Source of the DNA: Bacteroidales bacterium
GTDB lineage: Bacteria > Bacteroidota > Bacteroidia > Bacteroidales > UBA932
DNA: 64,000 bases
Assembly (NCBI GenBank): GCA_016282145.1
Contig: JAEEJZ010000045.1
Coordinates: 1-64,000 of the forward strand
Direction of reading: 5' to 3'
Positions 48,802-58,260 of the stretch are shown piece after piece; within the stretch, counting starts at the first letter, position 1; every line of letters begins with the position of its first letter. A program made the translations under genes and the position numbers. Below the pieces are notes generated by a model. It saw only the letters and a list, made by a program, of their open reading frames with translations. It searched no databases and was not told the DNA's origin.

Positions 48802-50127
48802 ATGAAAAAAGCGTTTTTGATTTTCTTTGCCGTCATGGCCGCCGGATGGACTTCCGGCGCGCAGGGCAAGTTTGGAGCGGACAGCGCGGAATGCATCAAA
48901 TACCTCTCCTATTACGAGGAATATTTCAAGCAGAAGAGTTATGGCGACGCGCTGACCAACTGGCGTAAGGCCTACAGCCTCTGCCCCCATTCTTCCCGGC
49001 AGACCCTTCTGATCAACGGTGCCACCCTGATTCGTCAGGTGATCGCCAAGAATTCCCGCAACGCCGTCTATCGCGAGGCGCTGGTGGATTCCCTGCTGAC
49101 CCTGAGCGACGAGCGCGTGCAGTATTTCCCCAAGTATGCCGTTTCCGCCCTCAACGCCAAGGGACAGGATGTGTATAACTATCTCAGGAACGATCCGGAG
49201 AAACTCTACAAGGGTTTCGAGGAGATTATCGCCAACAACGGCAGCGGCACCAAGGTGACCTTCTTCCAGTATGATATGAAGGCGGCCCTGGACCTCTATC
49301 AGGCCGGAACGCTCTCCGCGGATGATATCATTTCCCTGTACACCCGCAATACCGACCTGCTGGACCAGGTGGTGACCAAAACCGACGGAGAAGCCAACCA
49401 GAAAGCCGAGGTGAAGAAGGCGGTCGAGACGCTCTTCGCTTCCAGCAAGGTCGCTTCCTGCGAGGAACTGGTTTCCCTCTTCGAGCCCCGTTTCGAGGCG
49501 GATCCTACCAATGTCGTCCTGGCGACTCAGATTGCCAAGATGCTCGGAAAAACCGAGGGATGCGTGGACAATGCCCTGTTCCGCAACGCCCTTACGGTCA
49601 TGCACAAGAATGCGCCTACGCACAATTCTGCGTATCTGCTCTATAAGTTGAATCTTTCCCAGGGCAATAACGAAGAAGCGTACGCCTTTATGGAGGAAGC
49701 CATCTCTTATCCCGAGTCCGATGACGAGCAGGATGCGGATTACCTCTATGAACTGGCGACCGCTTATTTCAAGAACGGCCAGCTTTCGCGTGCCTATGCC
49801 GCCGCCCGCAAGGTGACGGATCTGGACAAGGACGGAGACAAGACCGGAAAGGCCTATATGCTGATGGGTCAGATCTGGGGTTCCGTCAGTTGCGGCGGAA
49901 ACGAGGTGGAGGCCCGTGCCCACTTCTGGGTGGCTTGCGACTATATGAACAAGGCTTCAGCAGCGGATGCTTCGCTCGCCGATGAAGCCCGCCGACTGAG
50001 CGGCTCCTACAGCGTCTATTTCCCGAATACCGGAGATGCTTTCATGTATGGCCTGGTGAAGGGACAGTCTTATACCGTGAACTGCGCCGGCATGTCTGCC
50101 GTGACTACGGTGAGAACCAAGGACTGA
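48802..50127 (+). CDS. Tetratricopeptide-repeat periplasmic protein
   Basis: Signal peptide; TPR-like helices (SYGDALTNWRKAYSLCPHS; LYELATAYFKNGQLSRAYAAARKVTDLDKDGDKTGKAYMLMGQI). Confidence 0.8.
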   Translation: MKKAFLIFFAVMAAGWTSGAQGKFGADSAECIKYLSYYEEYFKQKSYGDALTNWRKAYSLCPHSSRQTLLINGATLIRQVIAKNSRNAVYREALVDSLLTLSDERVQYFPKYAVSALNAKGQDVYNYLRNDPEKLYKGFEEIIANNGSGTKVTFFQYDMKAALDLYQAGTLSADDIISLYTRNTDLLDQVVTKTDGEANQKAEVKKAVETLFASSKVASCEELVSLFEPRFEADPTNVVLATQIAKMLGKTEGCVDNALFRNALTVMHKNAPTHNSAYLLYKLNLSQGNNEEAYAFMEEAISYPESDDEQDADYLYELATAYFKNGQLSRAYAAARKVTDLDKDGDKTGKAYMLMGQIWGSVSCGGNEVEARAHFWVACDYMNKASAADASLADEARRLSGSYSVYFPNTGDAFMYGLVKGQSYTVNCAGMSAVTTVRTKD

Positions 50128-50128
50128 T

Positions 50129-50767
50129 TTGACGGCCCCCTTCATCAAAGCTTTGGAGTTGGCAACCGCGGCTGCGGTTGCCCTCTTCGTTGTTTCCTGT
50201 AAGAGCAAACTTGCGGAGGCGGAAAGGATCGATCCGTCCAAGGCGCCCTCGCAGGAGGTGCGCGGCATGTTCGCCGCGAACAGCACGAACGGCAGCCTTT
50301 CGATGCGTGCGGAAGCGCCGCGGATGCAGCGTTTCGAGACGGATACGTCGACCCTGGAAATCTTTCCGGAAGGTTTTACCGTGTATGCCTATACCGCGGA
50401 GGGGATGCTTGAGACAGTGATTACCGCCGATGTGGCCCGTCACAGGGCCGACAAGCGTTTCAAGGACAATGAGTCCTGGCAGGCCTTCGGCAACGTCATC
50501 GTGAAAAATGTCATCAAGCAGGAACAGATGGAGACGGACACCCTTTACTGGAACAAGGAAAAGAACGAAATCTACACCGACTGCTACGTCAAAATGTATT
50601 CTCCGAGCGGTTTTATGCAGGGTTACGGCATGCATTCCGACGACCGGGCCCGCACGGCCATCATCCACCGTCCCTTCGACAGTTTCGGCTATACGGTGCA
50701 GGATACGACGACGGTTGTCCTTGATTCTGTGAATTTCATCGGTCCATTTTTGCGGAAATCCAACTAA
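50129..50767 (+). CDS. lptC: LPS export ABC transporter periplasmic protein LptC
   Basis: LptC-like fold: FPEGFTVYAYTAEGMLETVITADVARHRADKRFKDNESWQAFGNVIVKNV. Confidence 0.8.
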   Translation: MTAPFIKALELATAAAVALFVVSCKSKLAEAERIDPSKAPSQEVRGMFAANSTNGSLSMRAEAPRMQRFETDTSTLEIFPEGFTVYAYTAEGMLETVITADVARHRADKRFKDNESWQAFGNVIVKNVIKQEQMETDTLYWNKEKNEIYTDCYVKMYSPSGFMQGYGMHSDDRARTAIIHRPFDSFGYTVQDTTTVVLDSVNFIGPFLRKSN

Positions 50768-50819
50768 AATTACTAACTTCGCACCCCAATATCGTTTTTA
50801 ATCAAAAAACTACAATAAT

Positions 50820-52829
50820 ATGGCAGTACTTCAGAAAATGCGCGACAAGTTCGGTCTTGCGATTTCGATTATCATCGCGCTGTCACTACTGTACTTCATC
50901 GCCCCTATGGACGATCTGATGAACATGTTCGGTTCCCGGAAGACGACCGTCGGCGTCATTTCCGACAAGAAGATTTCCTACGAGGACTTCAATGCCGAGA
51001 CGGAACGGTTCAAAACCATCGCCCGGATGAACGGCAACAATGTCAATGAGGAAGACAATTTCCGGAACATGGCCTGGGACTATCTGCTGTCCCGTTATCT
51101 GCTGGTGGAGAACGCCAAGGAGGCGGGCATCACGGTTGGCGATGTGGAACTGGTGAACCAGATTAATGAGAATGTTCCCAAGGAAAACCTGGAAGCCCTG
51201 ATCAACGGTGCGTCCGAACAGGTGGAATATGAAATGTACTGGAAACATCTCCAGAACAGCATCAATATCCAGCAGTACGTCTCCAAGTACGCTTCCCTGT
51301 TCGTGAACGGCGCCGTCTGCAACAAGCTGCTTGCCCAGGCGGAAATGGCCTTCAACAACAGCACCGCGGACGTGGACTATGTCGAGTACATGTATCCCTA
51401 CGTGACCGACACCACCATCGTGGTCAAGGATTCTGAAATCAAGAACTACTACAACGCCCACAAGGAGAATTATAAGCAGAGCGAGAGCCGCGACCTGGAG
51501 TTCGTGCTCTATGAGGTGTCTCCTTCCGCTTCCGACGTCGCCAAGGCATCCGACGCTATCAACGATGCCTATGACGAGTTCTGCACGACCGGAAAGATGA
51601 AGAATTTCCTGTCCAAGAACTCCGACAAGCCCTATGCGGACAGCTGGTACAAGCCCGGTGACCTCAATGTCGTTTCTTCCCAGTTGGAGAAGCAGATTTT
51701 CACCGAGGGCAAGACGGTTACCGGCATCGTGCGCGACGAGGATACCTTCCGCGCCGCCCGCGTGATGGAGACCGCGATGGTCCCCGATTCCGTCTATGTG
51801 AAGCACATCCTGCTCCGCGGTACCGAAATGACCAAGGCGGACAGCCTGATGAATGTCCTGAAGGGAGGCGCTGATTTTGCCGACCTGGCCGCCCGTTTCT
51901 CCGCGGACCAGAATTCTGCGGATGAAGGCGTGAAGGGTAACATCGGCTGGCTGACCCAGAGTTATATGATTCCCGGCTTCGAATCTTCGCTGACCGCAGC
52001 GGTGGGCAAGCCCTTCGTGGTGAAGACGATGTACGGCAACCATATCGTCGTGGTGAGCCGTCGCAGCGCCCCTATCGCCAAGAAGAAGGTGGCCGTGCTG
52101 GAGAAGGCGGCCTATGCCAGCAGCGAGACGCACAATGTCGTCTATGCCAACGCCAAGAAACTCGCCATCCTCGCCGGTGGCAAGTATGAGGGCTACAAGG
52201 CAGCGGTTGATTCGCTCGGCGTCTATTCCCAGAAGCGCAACAAGGTCAGCCGCAGCAACACCCGTTACGGTTCCGCCGAAGACAGCGGAAAGGCGGTGGC
52301 TCGCTGGGCCTTCGAGGCCAAGACCGGCAAGGTCTCCGATGTCATCGAGATCGGCAACTACTATATCGTAGCGGCCGTCACGGGCGCCCGTGAAGAAGGG
52401 TATACCCCGCTTTCCGAGGTTTCTTCCGGTATCCAGAACACGCTCTACAACAAGAAACTGCACGAGAAAGTGAAGGCCGAAGTCGCGGAGAAGATCGCCG
52501 GAAAGGCGACGCTTGCCGAGGTGGCGGAAGCCCTGGGGAGCAGCGTCTCTTCAGAGAAAGAGGCTTCGCTGGCTACCGGTCGCGGTGCGTTTGAGCCCGC
52601 TCTCGCCGGTGCCGTGCTGGTCGCCAAGGAAGGTGAGATCTCCGGTCCTGTGGCCGGTGCCCGTGCCGTTTATGTCTTTACGGTGGCGAACCGTCAGGAG
52701 CAGTCCTTCTTCACCCTTGAAGATGCCCAGATGGAAACGACCCAGAAGGCACAGTACTGCACCCGTCTCTTCGAGCCGGTGATGAGCAAGGCTGCTGACG
52801 TCAAGGATTATAGGGCGAAATTCTATTAG
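50820..52829 (+). CDS. ppiD: Peptidylprolyl isomerase (PpiD/SurA-like)
   Basis: N-terminal TM anchor; parvulin domain VKHILLRGTEMTKADSLMNVLKGGADFADLAARFSADQNSADEGVKGNIGWLTQSYMIPGFE. Confidence 0.93.
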   Translation: MAVLQKMRDKFGLAISIIIALSLLYFIAPMDDLMNMFGSRKTTVGVISDKKISYEDFNAETERFKTIARMNGNNVNEEDNFRNMAWDYLLSRYLLVENAKEAGITVGDVELVNQINENVPKENLEALINGASEQVEYEMYWKHLQNSINIQQYVSKYASLFVNGAVCNKLLAQAEMAFNNSTADVDYVEYMYPYVTDTTIVVKDSEIKNYYNAHKENYKQSESRDLEFVLYEVSPSASDVAKASDAINDAYDEFCTTGKMKNFLSKNSDKPYADSWYKPGDLNVVSSQLEKQIFTEGKTVTGIVRDEDTFRAARVMETAMVPDSVYVKHILLRGTEMTKADSLMNVLKGGADFADLAARFSADQNSADEGVKGNIGWLTQSYMIPGFESSLTAAVGKPFVVKTMYGNHIVVVSRRSAPIAKKKVAVLEKAAYASSETHNVVYANAKKLAILAGGKYEGYKAAVDSLGVYSQKRNKVSRSNTRYGSAEDSGKAVARWAFEAKTGKVSDVIEIGNYYIVAAVTGAREEGYTPLSEVSSGIQNTLYNKKLHEKVKAEVAEKIAGKATLAEVAEALGSSVSSEKEASLATGRGAFEPALAGAVLVAKEGEISGPVAGARAVYVFTVANRQEQSFFTLEDAQMETTQKAQYCTRLFEPVMSKAADVKDYRAKFY

Positions 52830-53926
52830 ACATTAAAGAGGAAGTGCATTATGTCGCCGTCACAGACGACATAGTCCTTCCCTTCAATACCCATTTTACC
52901 GGCGGCCCTTACGGCCGCTTCGGTTTTATATAGCACGAAGTCTTCGTACTTGATGACCTCCGCACGGATGAAGCCTTTCTCGAAATCCGTGTGGATGACG
53001 CCGGCCGCCTTCGGCGCCTTGTCTCCCTTTCGGATAGTCCAGGCGCGGCATTCGTCCGCCCCGGCGGTGAAGAAGGTCTGCAGTCCGAGCAGGTCGTAGG
53101 CGCCCTGGATCAGGCGCACGACGCCGGATTCCTCCAGGCCCATTTCCGCCAGGAACATCTGCCGGTCTTCGTATTCTTCGATTTCCGCGATTTCCGCTTC
53201 CGTCTTGGCTGCGATGACCAGGATGCCTGCGTTTTCCTGCTTTACGGCCTCGCGCACCGCTTCGACATAGGCGTTTCCGCCGGCGGCCGATGCATCGTCG
53301 ACATTGCAGACATAGAGGACGGGTTTGTTGGTGAGCAGGAACAGGTCGTGCGCCATCCTTTCCTCTTCTTCATTGATGAGGGCGACGCTGCGGCAGGATT
53401 TTCCCGCCTGCAGGGCATCGCGGTAGCGGATCAGCAGGGCAGCGAGTTTGGCGGCCTCCTTGTCACCGGCTTTTCCGGCCTTCTCCACCTTGGCAAGGCG
53501 GCTCTCGACGGTTTCGAGGTCCTTGATCTGGAGTTCCGTCTCTACGATTTCCTTGTCACGCACCGGGTCTACGCTGCCGTCCACGTGCACGACATTGCCG
53601 TCATCGAAGCAGCGCAGCACGTGCAGGATCGCATCGCATTCGCGGATGTTCGCGAGGAACTGATTGCCGAGGCCTTCTCCGCGGCTGGCGCCTTTGACCA
53701 GTCCGGCGATATCGACGATATCCACCGTCGCGGGAATGGTGCGCTGCGGTTTGCAGATCTCGGAAAGGGTATCCAGACGGCGGTCCGGAACCGCGGTCGA
53801 ACCCAGATTCGGCTCAATCGTACAAAACGGGAAATTGGCGCTTTGGGCCTTGCCCGAGCTGATACAGTTGAAGAGGGTGGATTTTCCGACGTTCGGCAAG
53901 CCGACGATACCGCATTTGAGTGACAT
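52826..53926 (-). CDS. ychF: Redox-regulated ATPase YchF
   Basis: MSLKCGIVGLPNVGKSTLFNCISSGKAQSANFPFCTIEPNLG; start 53926. Confidence 0.97.
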   Translation of the reverse strand: MSLKCGIVGLPNVGKSTLFNCISSGKAQSANFPFCTIEPNLGSTAVPDRRLDTLSEICKPQRTIPATVDIVDIAGLVKGASRGEGLGNQFLANIRECDAILHVLRCFDDGNVVHVDGSVDPVRDKEIVETELQIKDLETVESRLAKVEKAGKAGDKEAAKLAALLIRYRDALQAGKSCRSVALINEEEERMAHDLFLLTNKPVLYVCNVDDASAAGGNAYVEAVREAVKQENAGILVIAAKTEAEIAEIEEYEDRQMFLAEMGLEESGVVRLIQGAYDLLGLQTFFTAGADECRAWTIRKGDKAPKAAGVIHTDFEKGFIRAEVIKYEDFVLYKTEAAVRAAGKMGIEGKDYVVCDGDIMHFLFNV

Positions 53927-53979
53927 AAGGGCAAACTTTTTACAAAATCGCCACAAATTTACAAATTATTTCATTACGA

Positions 53980-54143
53980 TTGCGGCGGAAGGCAGCTGCC
54001 TACGGGCGGGAGGGGTCGGGCGGTACGCCCCTTCGGGGCTATCCCTCCCATCGCAAGCGATGGGCCCCTCCCACTCACGAGTCGTGGGCGACTACGCCGC
54101 CCGACTCCTCCCGCCCTTCGGATAACGCTGTCTCCCGCCGCAA
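53980..54143. repeat. Multi-hairpin nested palindromic element
   Basis: Outer arms ttgcggcgg/ccgccgcaa; second arms ggcgggaggggtcgggcgg/ccgcccgactcctcccgcc; inner hairpins gcccc-ttc-ggggc (54027-54039), cccatcgc-aa-gcgatggg (54047-54064), cccac...gtggg (54070-54088). Confidence 0.9.
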
Positions 54144-54144
54144 A

Positions 54145-54972
54145 ATGAAGAAAATATTGTGGATAATGGCGTTTTGTCTGCTCTGTGAGGTTGTACGGGC
54201 GGAGGAGCGGGATTCGCTGGTGGTGATGTTTTGGAATGTGGAGAATTTTTTTGAGACGGGGCCGAAGAAGCGGTTTTATGCCAAGTGTCACGCCATTGCC
54301 TCTACGGTGCTGGCGGCCTCTGACGTCTTCGGAAAGGTGCCGGACGTGGTGGCGCTGGCCGAGGTGGAGAACCGTCAGGTGCTCCAGGCGCTGGTGGGCA
54401 CTACGCTGCTGCGCAAACTCGGCTACCGCATCGTCCATTATGATTCTCCAGACCGTCGGGGCATCGACTGTGCCCTGCTCTACCGGGCCTCTTCGCTCAC
54501 GCTTAGCGCCTCTTCGCCCCGCCATCTTTTTGCCGGGGACGGACGCATCCTGCCGACGCGGGATATCCTGCTGGCGGAGTTTCCCGGACTGGATATCCTG
54601 GTCAATCATCACCCTTCCAAAGTGGGGAAGGATTCCGAGGGGAGGCGTGCAATTGCAATGGCGCGGATGCGTTTCCTCTGCGATTCGCTGCGCGCCGCAG
54701 GACATCCTGCGCAGTTGTGCGTGGGCGATTTTAATGACAATCTTTGGGGCTCCCGCGGAGAGGGGTCCATCAAGTATAACGGAAGTTGGGAGAAGATTGA
54801 CGGGTATTTTATGTTTGGGCCGATGGAGGTGCGGGAGACGGTGTTCCATCCCGCATTTTTGAGCGAGCCGGACCCGGCATTCGGCGGCCTGAAGCCGAAG
54901 CGGACCTATGTCGGCCCCGCCTATCATGGTGGGGTCAGTGATCACTATCCCGTTATTTTTTCGCTTTTTTGA
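54145..54972 (+). CDS. Endonuclease/exonuclease/phosphatase family protein, secreted
   Basis: Signal peptide MKKILWIMAFCLLCEVVRA; VMFWNVENFF; VVALAEVENRQVLQAL; SDHYPVIFSL. True start 54145. Confidence 0.9.
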   Translation: MKKILWIMAFCLLCEVVRAEERDSLVVMFWNVENFFETGPKKRFYAKCHAIASTVLAASDVFGKVPDVVALAEVENRQVLQALVGTTLLRKLGYRIVHYDSPDRRGIDCALLYRASSLTLSASSPRHLFAGDGRILPTRDILLAEFPGLDILVNHHPSKVGKDSEGRRAIAMARMRFLCDSLRAAGHPAQLCVGDFNDNLWGSRGEGSIKYNGSWEKIDGYFMFGPMEVRETVFHPAFLSEPDPAFGGLKPKRTYVGPAYHGGVSDHYPVIFSLF

Positions 54973-55038
54973 AAACAGTTTAGTACATTTGCTCCTGTTG
55001 TAGCGGCAGCGAAGCAAATAACCATTAAGTAACAGAAT

Positions 55039-56184
55039 ATGAAAGCAAAAATCCAGGAAAAATTCAAAGCCCTCTACGGAGACGGCGCATCGCTTTATGC
55101 GGCATCGGGACGTATCAATCTGATTGGCGAGCACACCGATTATAATGGCGGTTATGTGTTCCCCGGTGCGATTGACAAAGGCATCATGGCCGCATTTAAA
55201 ATCAACGGGACGGATAAGGTCCGCGCCTTCTCGCTGGACTATAACGAGGAAGCCGTGTTCGGCCTGAACGAGGCGGACAAGCCCGCACAGGCCTGGGCCT
55301 GCTATCTCTTCGGCGTTTGCCGCGAGACCATCAAGCGCGGCGGTACCGTCAAGGGTTTTGATACGGTCTTTGCCGGTGACGTGCCCCTTGGCGCGGGTCT
55401 TTCTTCTTCCGCGGCCCTCGAGAGCTGCTTTGCCTTTGCCATCAATGATGCGTTCGGCAATGGCATCGACAAGTTCGAGCTGGCGAAGATCGGACAGAGC
55501 ACCGAGCACAATTACTGCGGCGTGAACTGCGGTATCATGGACCAGTTCGCTTCCTGCTTCGGCAAGGCTGGCTGCCTGATTCGCCTGAACTGCAAGACCC
55601 TGGAATACAAGTATTTCCCCTTTAATCCGAAGGGCTATAAGTTGGTGCTGCTGGATTCCTGCGTGAAGCACGAACTGGCGTCATCGGCGTACAATTTCCG
55701 CCGTCAGTCCTGCGAGCGTGCCGCGGCCGCCATCAAGAAGAATCATCCGGAGGTGGATTTCCTCAGCGATTGCAAGCGGGTCTGGCTGGACGAGGTGCGC
55801 GACCAGATTTCCGCCGAGGATTTCCTGCGGGCGGAGTATGTGATCGGCGAGGTGCAGCGGGTGCTGGATGTCTGCGATGCGCTCGAGCGCGACGATTACG
55901 AGATCGTTGGCGAGATGATGTATCAGACCCATTTCGGTATGAGCAAACTGTATGAGGTGAGTTGCGAGGAGTTGGATTTCCTCAATAAACTGGCCCGCAG
56001 GATGGGTGTTACCGGTTCTCGCGTCATGGGCGGCGGCTTCGGCGGATGCACCATCAACCTGGTGAAGGACGAGCTATACGATGACTTTGTCGCGGCGGCC
56101 AAGAAGGAGTTCGCGGCGGCGTTCGGCCACGAGCCGAAGGTCTATGACGTCGTCATCTCCGACGGCGCCCGGAAAATTGCATAG
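55039..56184 (+). CDS. galK: Galactokinase
   Basis: ASGRINLIGEHTDYNGGYVFPGAID; DVPLGAGLSSSAALE; MGGGFGGCTINLV. Confidence 0.96.
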   Translation: MKAKIQEKFKALYGDGASLYAASGRINLIGEHTDYNGGYVFPGAIDKGIMAAFKINGTDKVRAFSLDYNEEAVFGLNEADKPAQAWACYLFGVCRETIKRGGTVKGFDTVFAGDVPLGAGLSSSAALESCFAFAINDAFGNGIDKFELAKIGQSTEHNYCGVNCGIMDQFASCFGKAGCLIRLNCKTLEYKYFPFNPKGYKLVLLDSCVKHELASSAYNFRRQSCERAAAAIKKNHPEVDFLSDCKRVWLDEVRDQISAEDFLRAEYVIGEVQRVLDVCDALERDDYEIVGEMMYQTHFGMSKLYEVSCEELDFLNKLARRMGVTGSRVMGGGFGGCTINLVKDELYDDFVAAAKKEFAAAFGHEPKVYDVVISDGARKIA

Positions 56185-56190
56185 TTCCAA

Positions 56191-56273
56191 TAAAAAGGAC
56201 TGGCGGCAACGGATGCTTGTTGCTTCGCAACCCTATCCGGGTAAATGCATCCTAACGCCGCCAGTCCTTTTTA
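56191..56273 (+). repeat. Core-in-palindrome element E4, also a plausible bidirectional terminator
   Basis: Arms taaaaaggactggcggcaacggatgc / gcatcctaacgccgccagtcctttttag around core 56217-56246 ttgttgcttcgcaaccctatccgggtaaat, between convergent genes. Confidence 0.94.
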
Positions 56274-56274
56274 G

Positions 56275-56883
56275 TTATCCGAAATATTGCGCTAACCAGG
56301 CCTGGTCGATTTGGACCGGGCCTTTTGCATTTTCTTCCAGAGAGGGATTGCGCTGGAGGATGCCGCAGCAGTCTTCGTAGACGTTGAGCCCGACGGCCAG
56401 GATGTCCATCTTGCCATCCCGGGGGCAGGCGAAGTGCAGTTCGGCGGCGGCGCCGTCGATGCCCAGGAATTTCAGCGGCAGGTCTTCGCCGGCTTCACGG
56501 GCGGTGACGAATTTGCAGAGTTCGATGGCGATGTCGCTCAGGCCCGCATCGAAAATCTTGATCTTTTCGATGAGTTCGCCGGGGCTGTCCACCAGGCGGA
56601 TATGGTAGTCCTGCATTTCCGGGGTGGAGGAGAGGACATCGATGGCGCGTGTGCGGGCGTCTTCTTCCGCGCCCAGCCAGATCATCAGTTGTGCGTCCGG
56701 ATCGTGGTAGAGGAAGGGGAAGGGGAGCAGTTGCCGGTTCCCGCAGGCTGGACATTGGGCGACGAACAGTTCACCGCTCAGTACGGAGGCTTTTTGCTCG
56801 GGCTGCGTACGGACATTGAGGGAACTGGGAATATCTTTGGAAATGGCGCCGCCGCAACGGGCGCAGTGGGTCTGGATCGTCAT
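56275..56883 (-). CDS. CpXC domain-containing protein
   Basis: THCARCGGAISKDIPSSLNV ... AQCPACGNRQLLPFPFLYHDPD. Confidence 0.8.
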   Translation of the reverse strand: MTIQTHCARCGGAISKDIPSSLNVRTQPEQKASVLSGELFVAQCPACGNRQLLPFPFLYHDPDAQLMIWLGAEEDARTRAIDVLSSTPEMQDYHIRLVDSPGELIEKIKIFDAGLSDIAIELCKFVTAREAGEDLPLKFLGIDGAAAELHFACPRDGKMDILAVGLNVYEDCCGILQRNPSLEENAKGPVQIDQAWLAQYFG

Positions 56884-56932
56884 GACGCAAAATTAGCAAT
56901 TATTTGCCTATCTTTGCCAAAATCGTTTTGTT

Positions 56933-58258
56933 ATGAGAACTGAAGATTGGTTGGCCGTATGGCTGGGATGTATTGTGATTGCCATTGCCTGTCTGTCCGT
57001 TTTGACGGGCTGGTTTGATTTTTCCGCGCTGAAGTTCAGCACCTGGGCCCTGGGAGAGCATCTCAGTGAGGCGGCTGCCGCGAAGGTGGTACCGCTGGGA
57101 GAGCAGTTTGCCGCGTCGGCGTTTTGGTGGAAGTTGCTGCGGACGGTGCTCGTGCTCGGCGTGCTTTTCACCATCGGCATAAAGTTGCAGGGAGGAAGTG
57201 TGAAGAAGTATGTGCCTGCGTTCCTACTGCTGTTTGTGCTGGCGGTCGTGGTGCGGCTGATCAGTGCGGAGTTTACCCTGAACCGCTATCTGGAGTGGGC
57301 TTTCTGGGCCTTGATCGTCGGTTTGCTGATTGCCAATACCGTCGGCGTTCCCGCTTGGCTCAAGCCCGCCGTGCGCACGGAATTCTATATCAAGACCGGA
57401 CTGGTCATCATGGGCTTTTCGGTGCTCTTTTCCAATATCGCCAAGTTCGGCCTGTATGGGCTTGGTATTGCCTGGGTGGTGACGCCGATCGTCATTCTGT
57501 TCATGTGGTGGTTCGGGACGCGCGTGCTGAAAATCGGCAATAAGCCGCTGGTCATTACCATGGCCTCCGCGACGAGTGTCTGCGGTACCAGTGCGGCCAT
57601 CGCGACGGGTGCGGCTTCCGGCTGCAAGAAGGACGACCTGACGATGACCGTTTCCATATCGATTATCTTTACCATTTTGATGATGGCGCTGGAGCCGGTC
57701 CTGATTCGGGCGACGGGCATGTCTGCCCTGATGGGCGGAGCGCTGATCGGCGGGACCGTGGACAGTACCGGTGCCGTCGCCGTGGCCGGCAATGTGCTGG
57801 GCGGCGAGGCGGAGAAGGCTGCGGTGCTGGTGAAGATGATCCAGAATATCCTGATCGGCTTTATCGCTTTCTTTGTGGCGATTTTCTTTGCCACGGCTTC
57901 CCGGCGCGGTAAGGAAGGCAGCGTCGGCGCTTCGGAAATCTGGAATCGCTTCCCCAAGTTCATCATCGGCTTTTTTGTGGCTTCGCTCGTGGCGTCTTTC
58001 CTCATTCAGCCGCTTTGTGGCGCGGATCAGGTGGGAGCGATCAACAAGGTGCTGGACCAGTATAAGAACTGGGCGTTTGTGCTGGCCTTTACCAGTATCG
58101 GCCTGGATACGAATTTCCGGGAGTTGATGAAGCAGATGCAGGGCGGGAAGGTGCTCTGGCTCTACATCGTCGGGCAGGCATTCAATATCGCGCTGACCTT
58201 TGCGATGGTGTGGTTCCTGCTTTCCGGCGTGGTTTTCCCGATTCCGGTTCTCGAGTAA
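56933..58258 (+). CDS. YeiH/UPF0324 family putative sulfate exporter
   Basis: Polytopic; ITMASATSVCGTSAAIATGAASGCKKDDLTMTVSISIIFTILMM; GGTVDSTGAVAVAGNVLG. Confidence 0.92.
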   Translation: MRTEDWLAVWLGCIVIAIACLSVLTGWFDFSALKFSTWALGEHLSEAAAAKVVPLGEQFAASAFWWKLLRTVLVLGVLFTIGIKLQGGSVKKYVPAFLLLFVLAVVVRLISAEFTLNRYLEWAFWALIVGLLIANTVGVPAWLKPAVRTEFYIKTGLVIMGFSVLFSNIAKFGLYGLGIAWVVTPIVILFMWWFGTRVLKIGNKPLVITMASATSVCGTSAAIATGAASGCKKDDLTMTVSISIIFTILMMALEPVLIRATGMSALMGGALIGGTVDSTGAVAVAGNVLGGEAEKAAVLVKMIQNILIGFIAFFVAIFFATASRRGKEGSVGASEIWNRFPKFIIGFFVASLVASFLIQPLCGADQVGAINKVLDQYKNWAFVLAFTSIGLDTNFRELMKQMQGGKVLWLYIVGQAFNIALTFAMVWFLLSGVVFPIPVLE

Positions 58259-58260
58259 GT

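Noticed and set aside
53980-54144. 55-aa N-terminal extension of the endonuclease-family ORF
   Set aside because: It translates the multi-hairpin element; a proper signal peptide begins at ATG 54145.
54984-55019. Small inverted repeat atttgct...agcaaat in the galK leader
   Set aside because: Only 7 bp with a 19-nt loop and overlapping a TACATTTG promoter motif; could easily be chance, and it lacks the E-family core.
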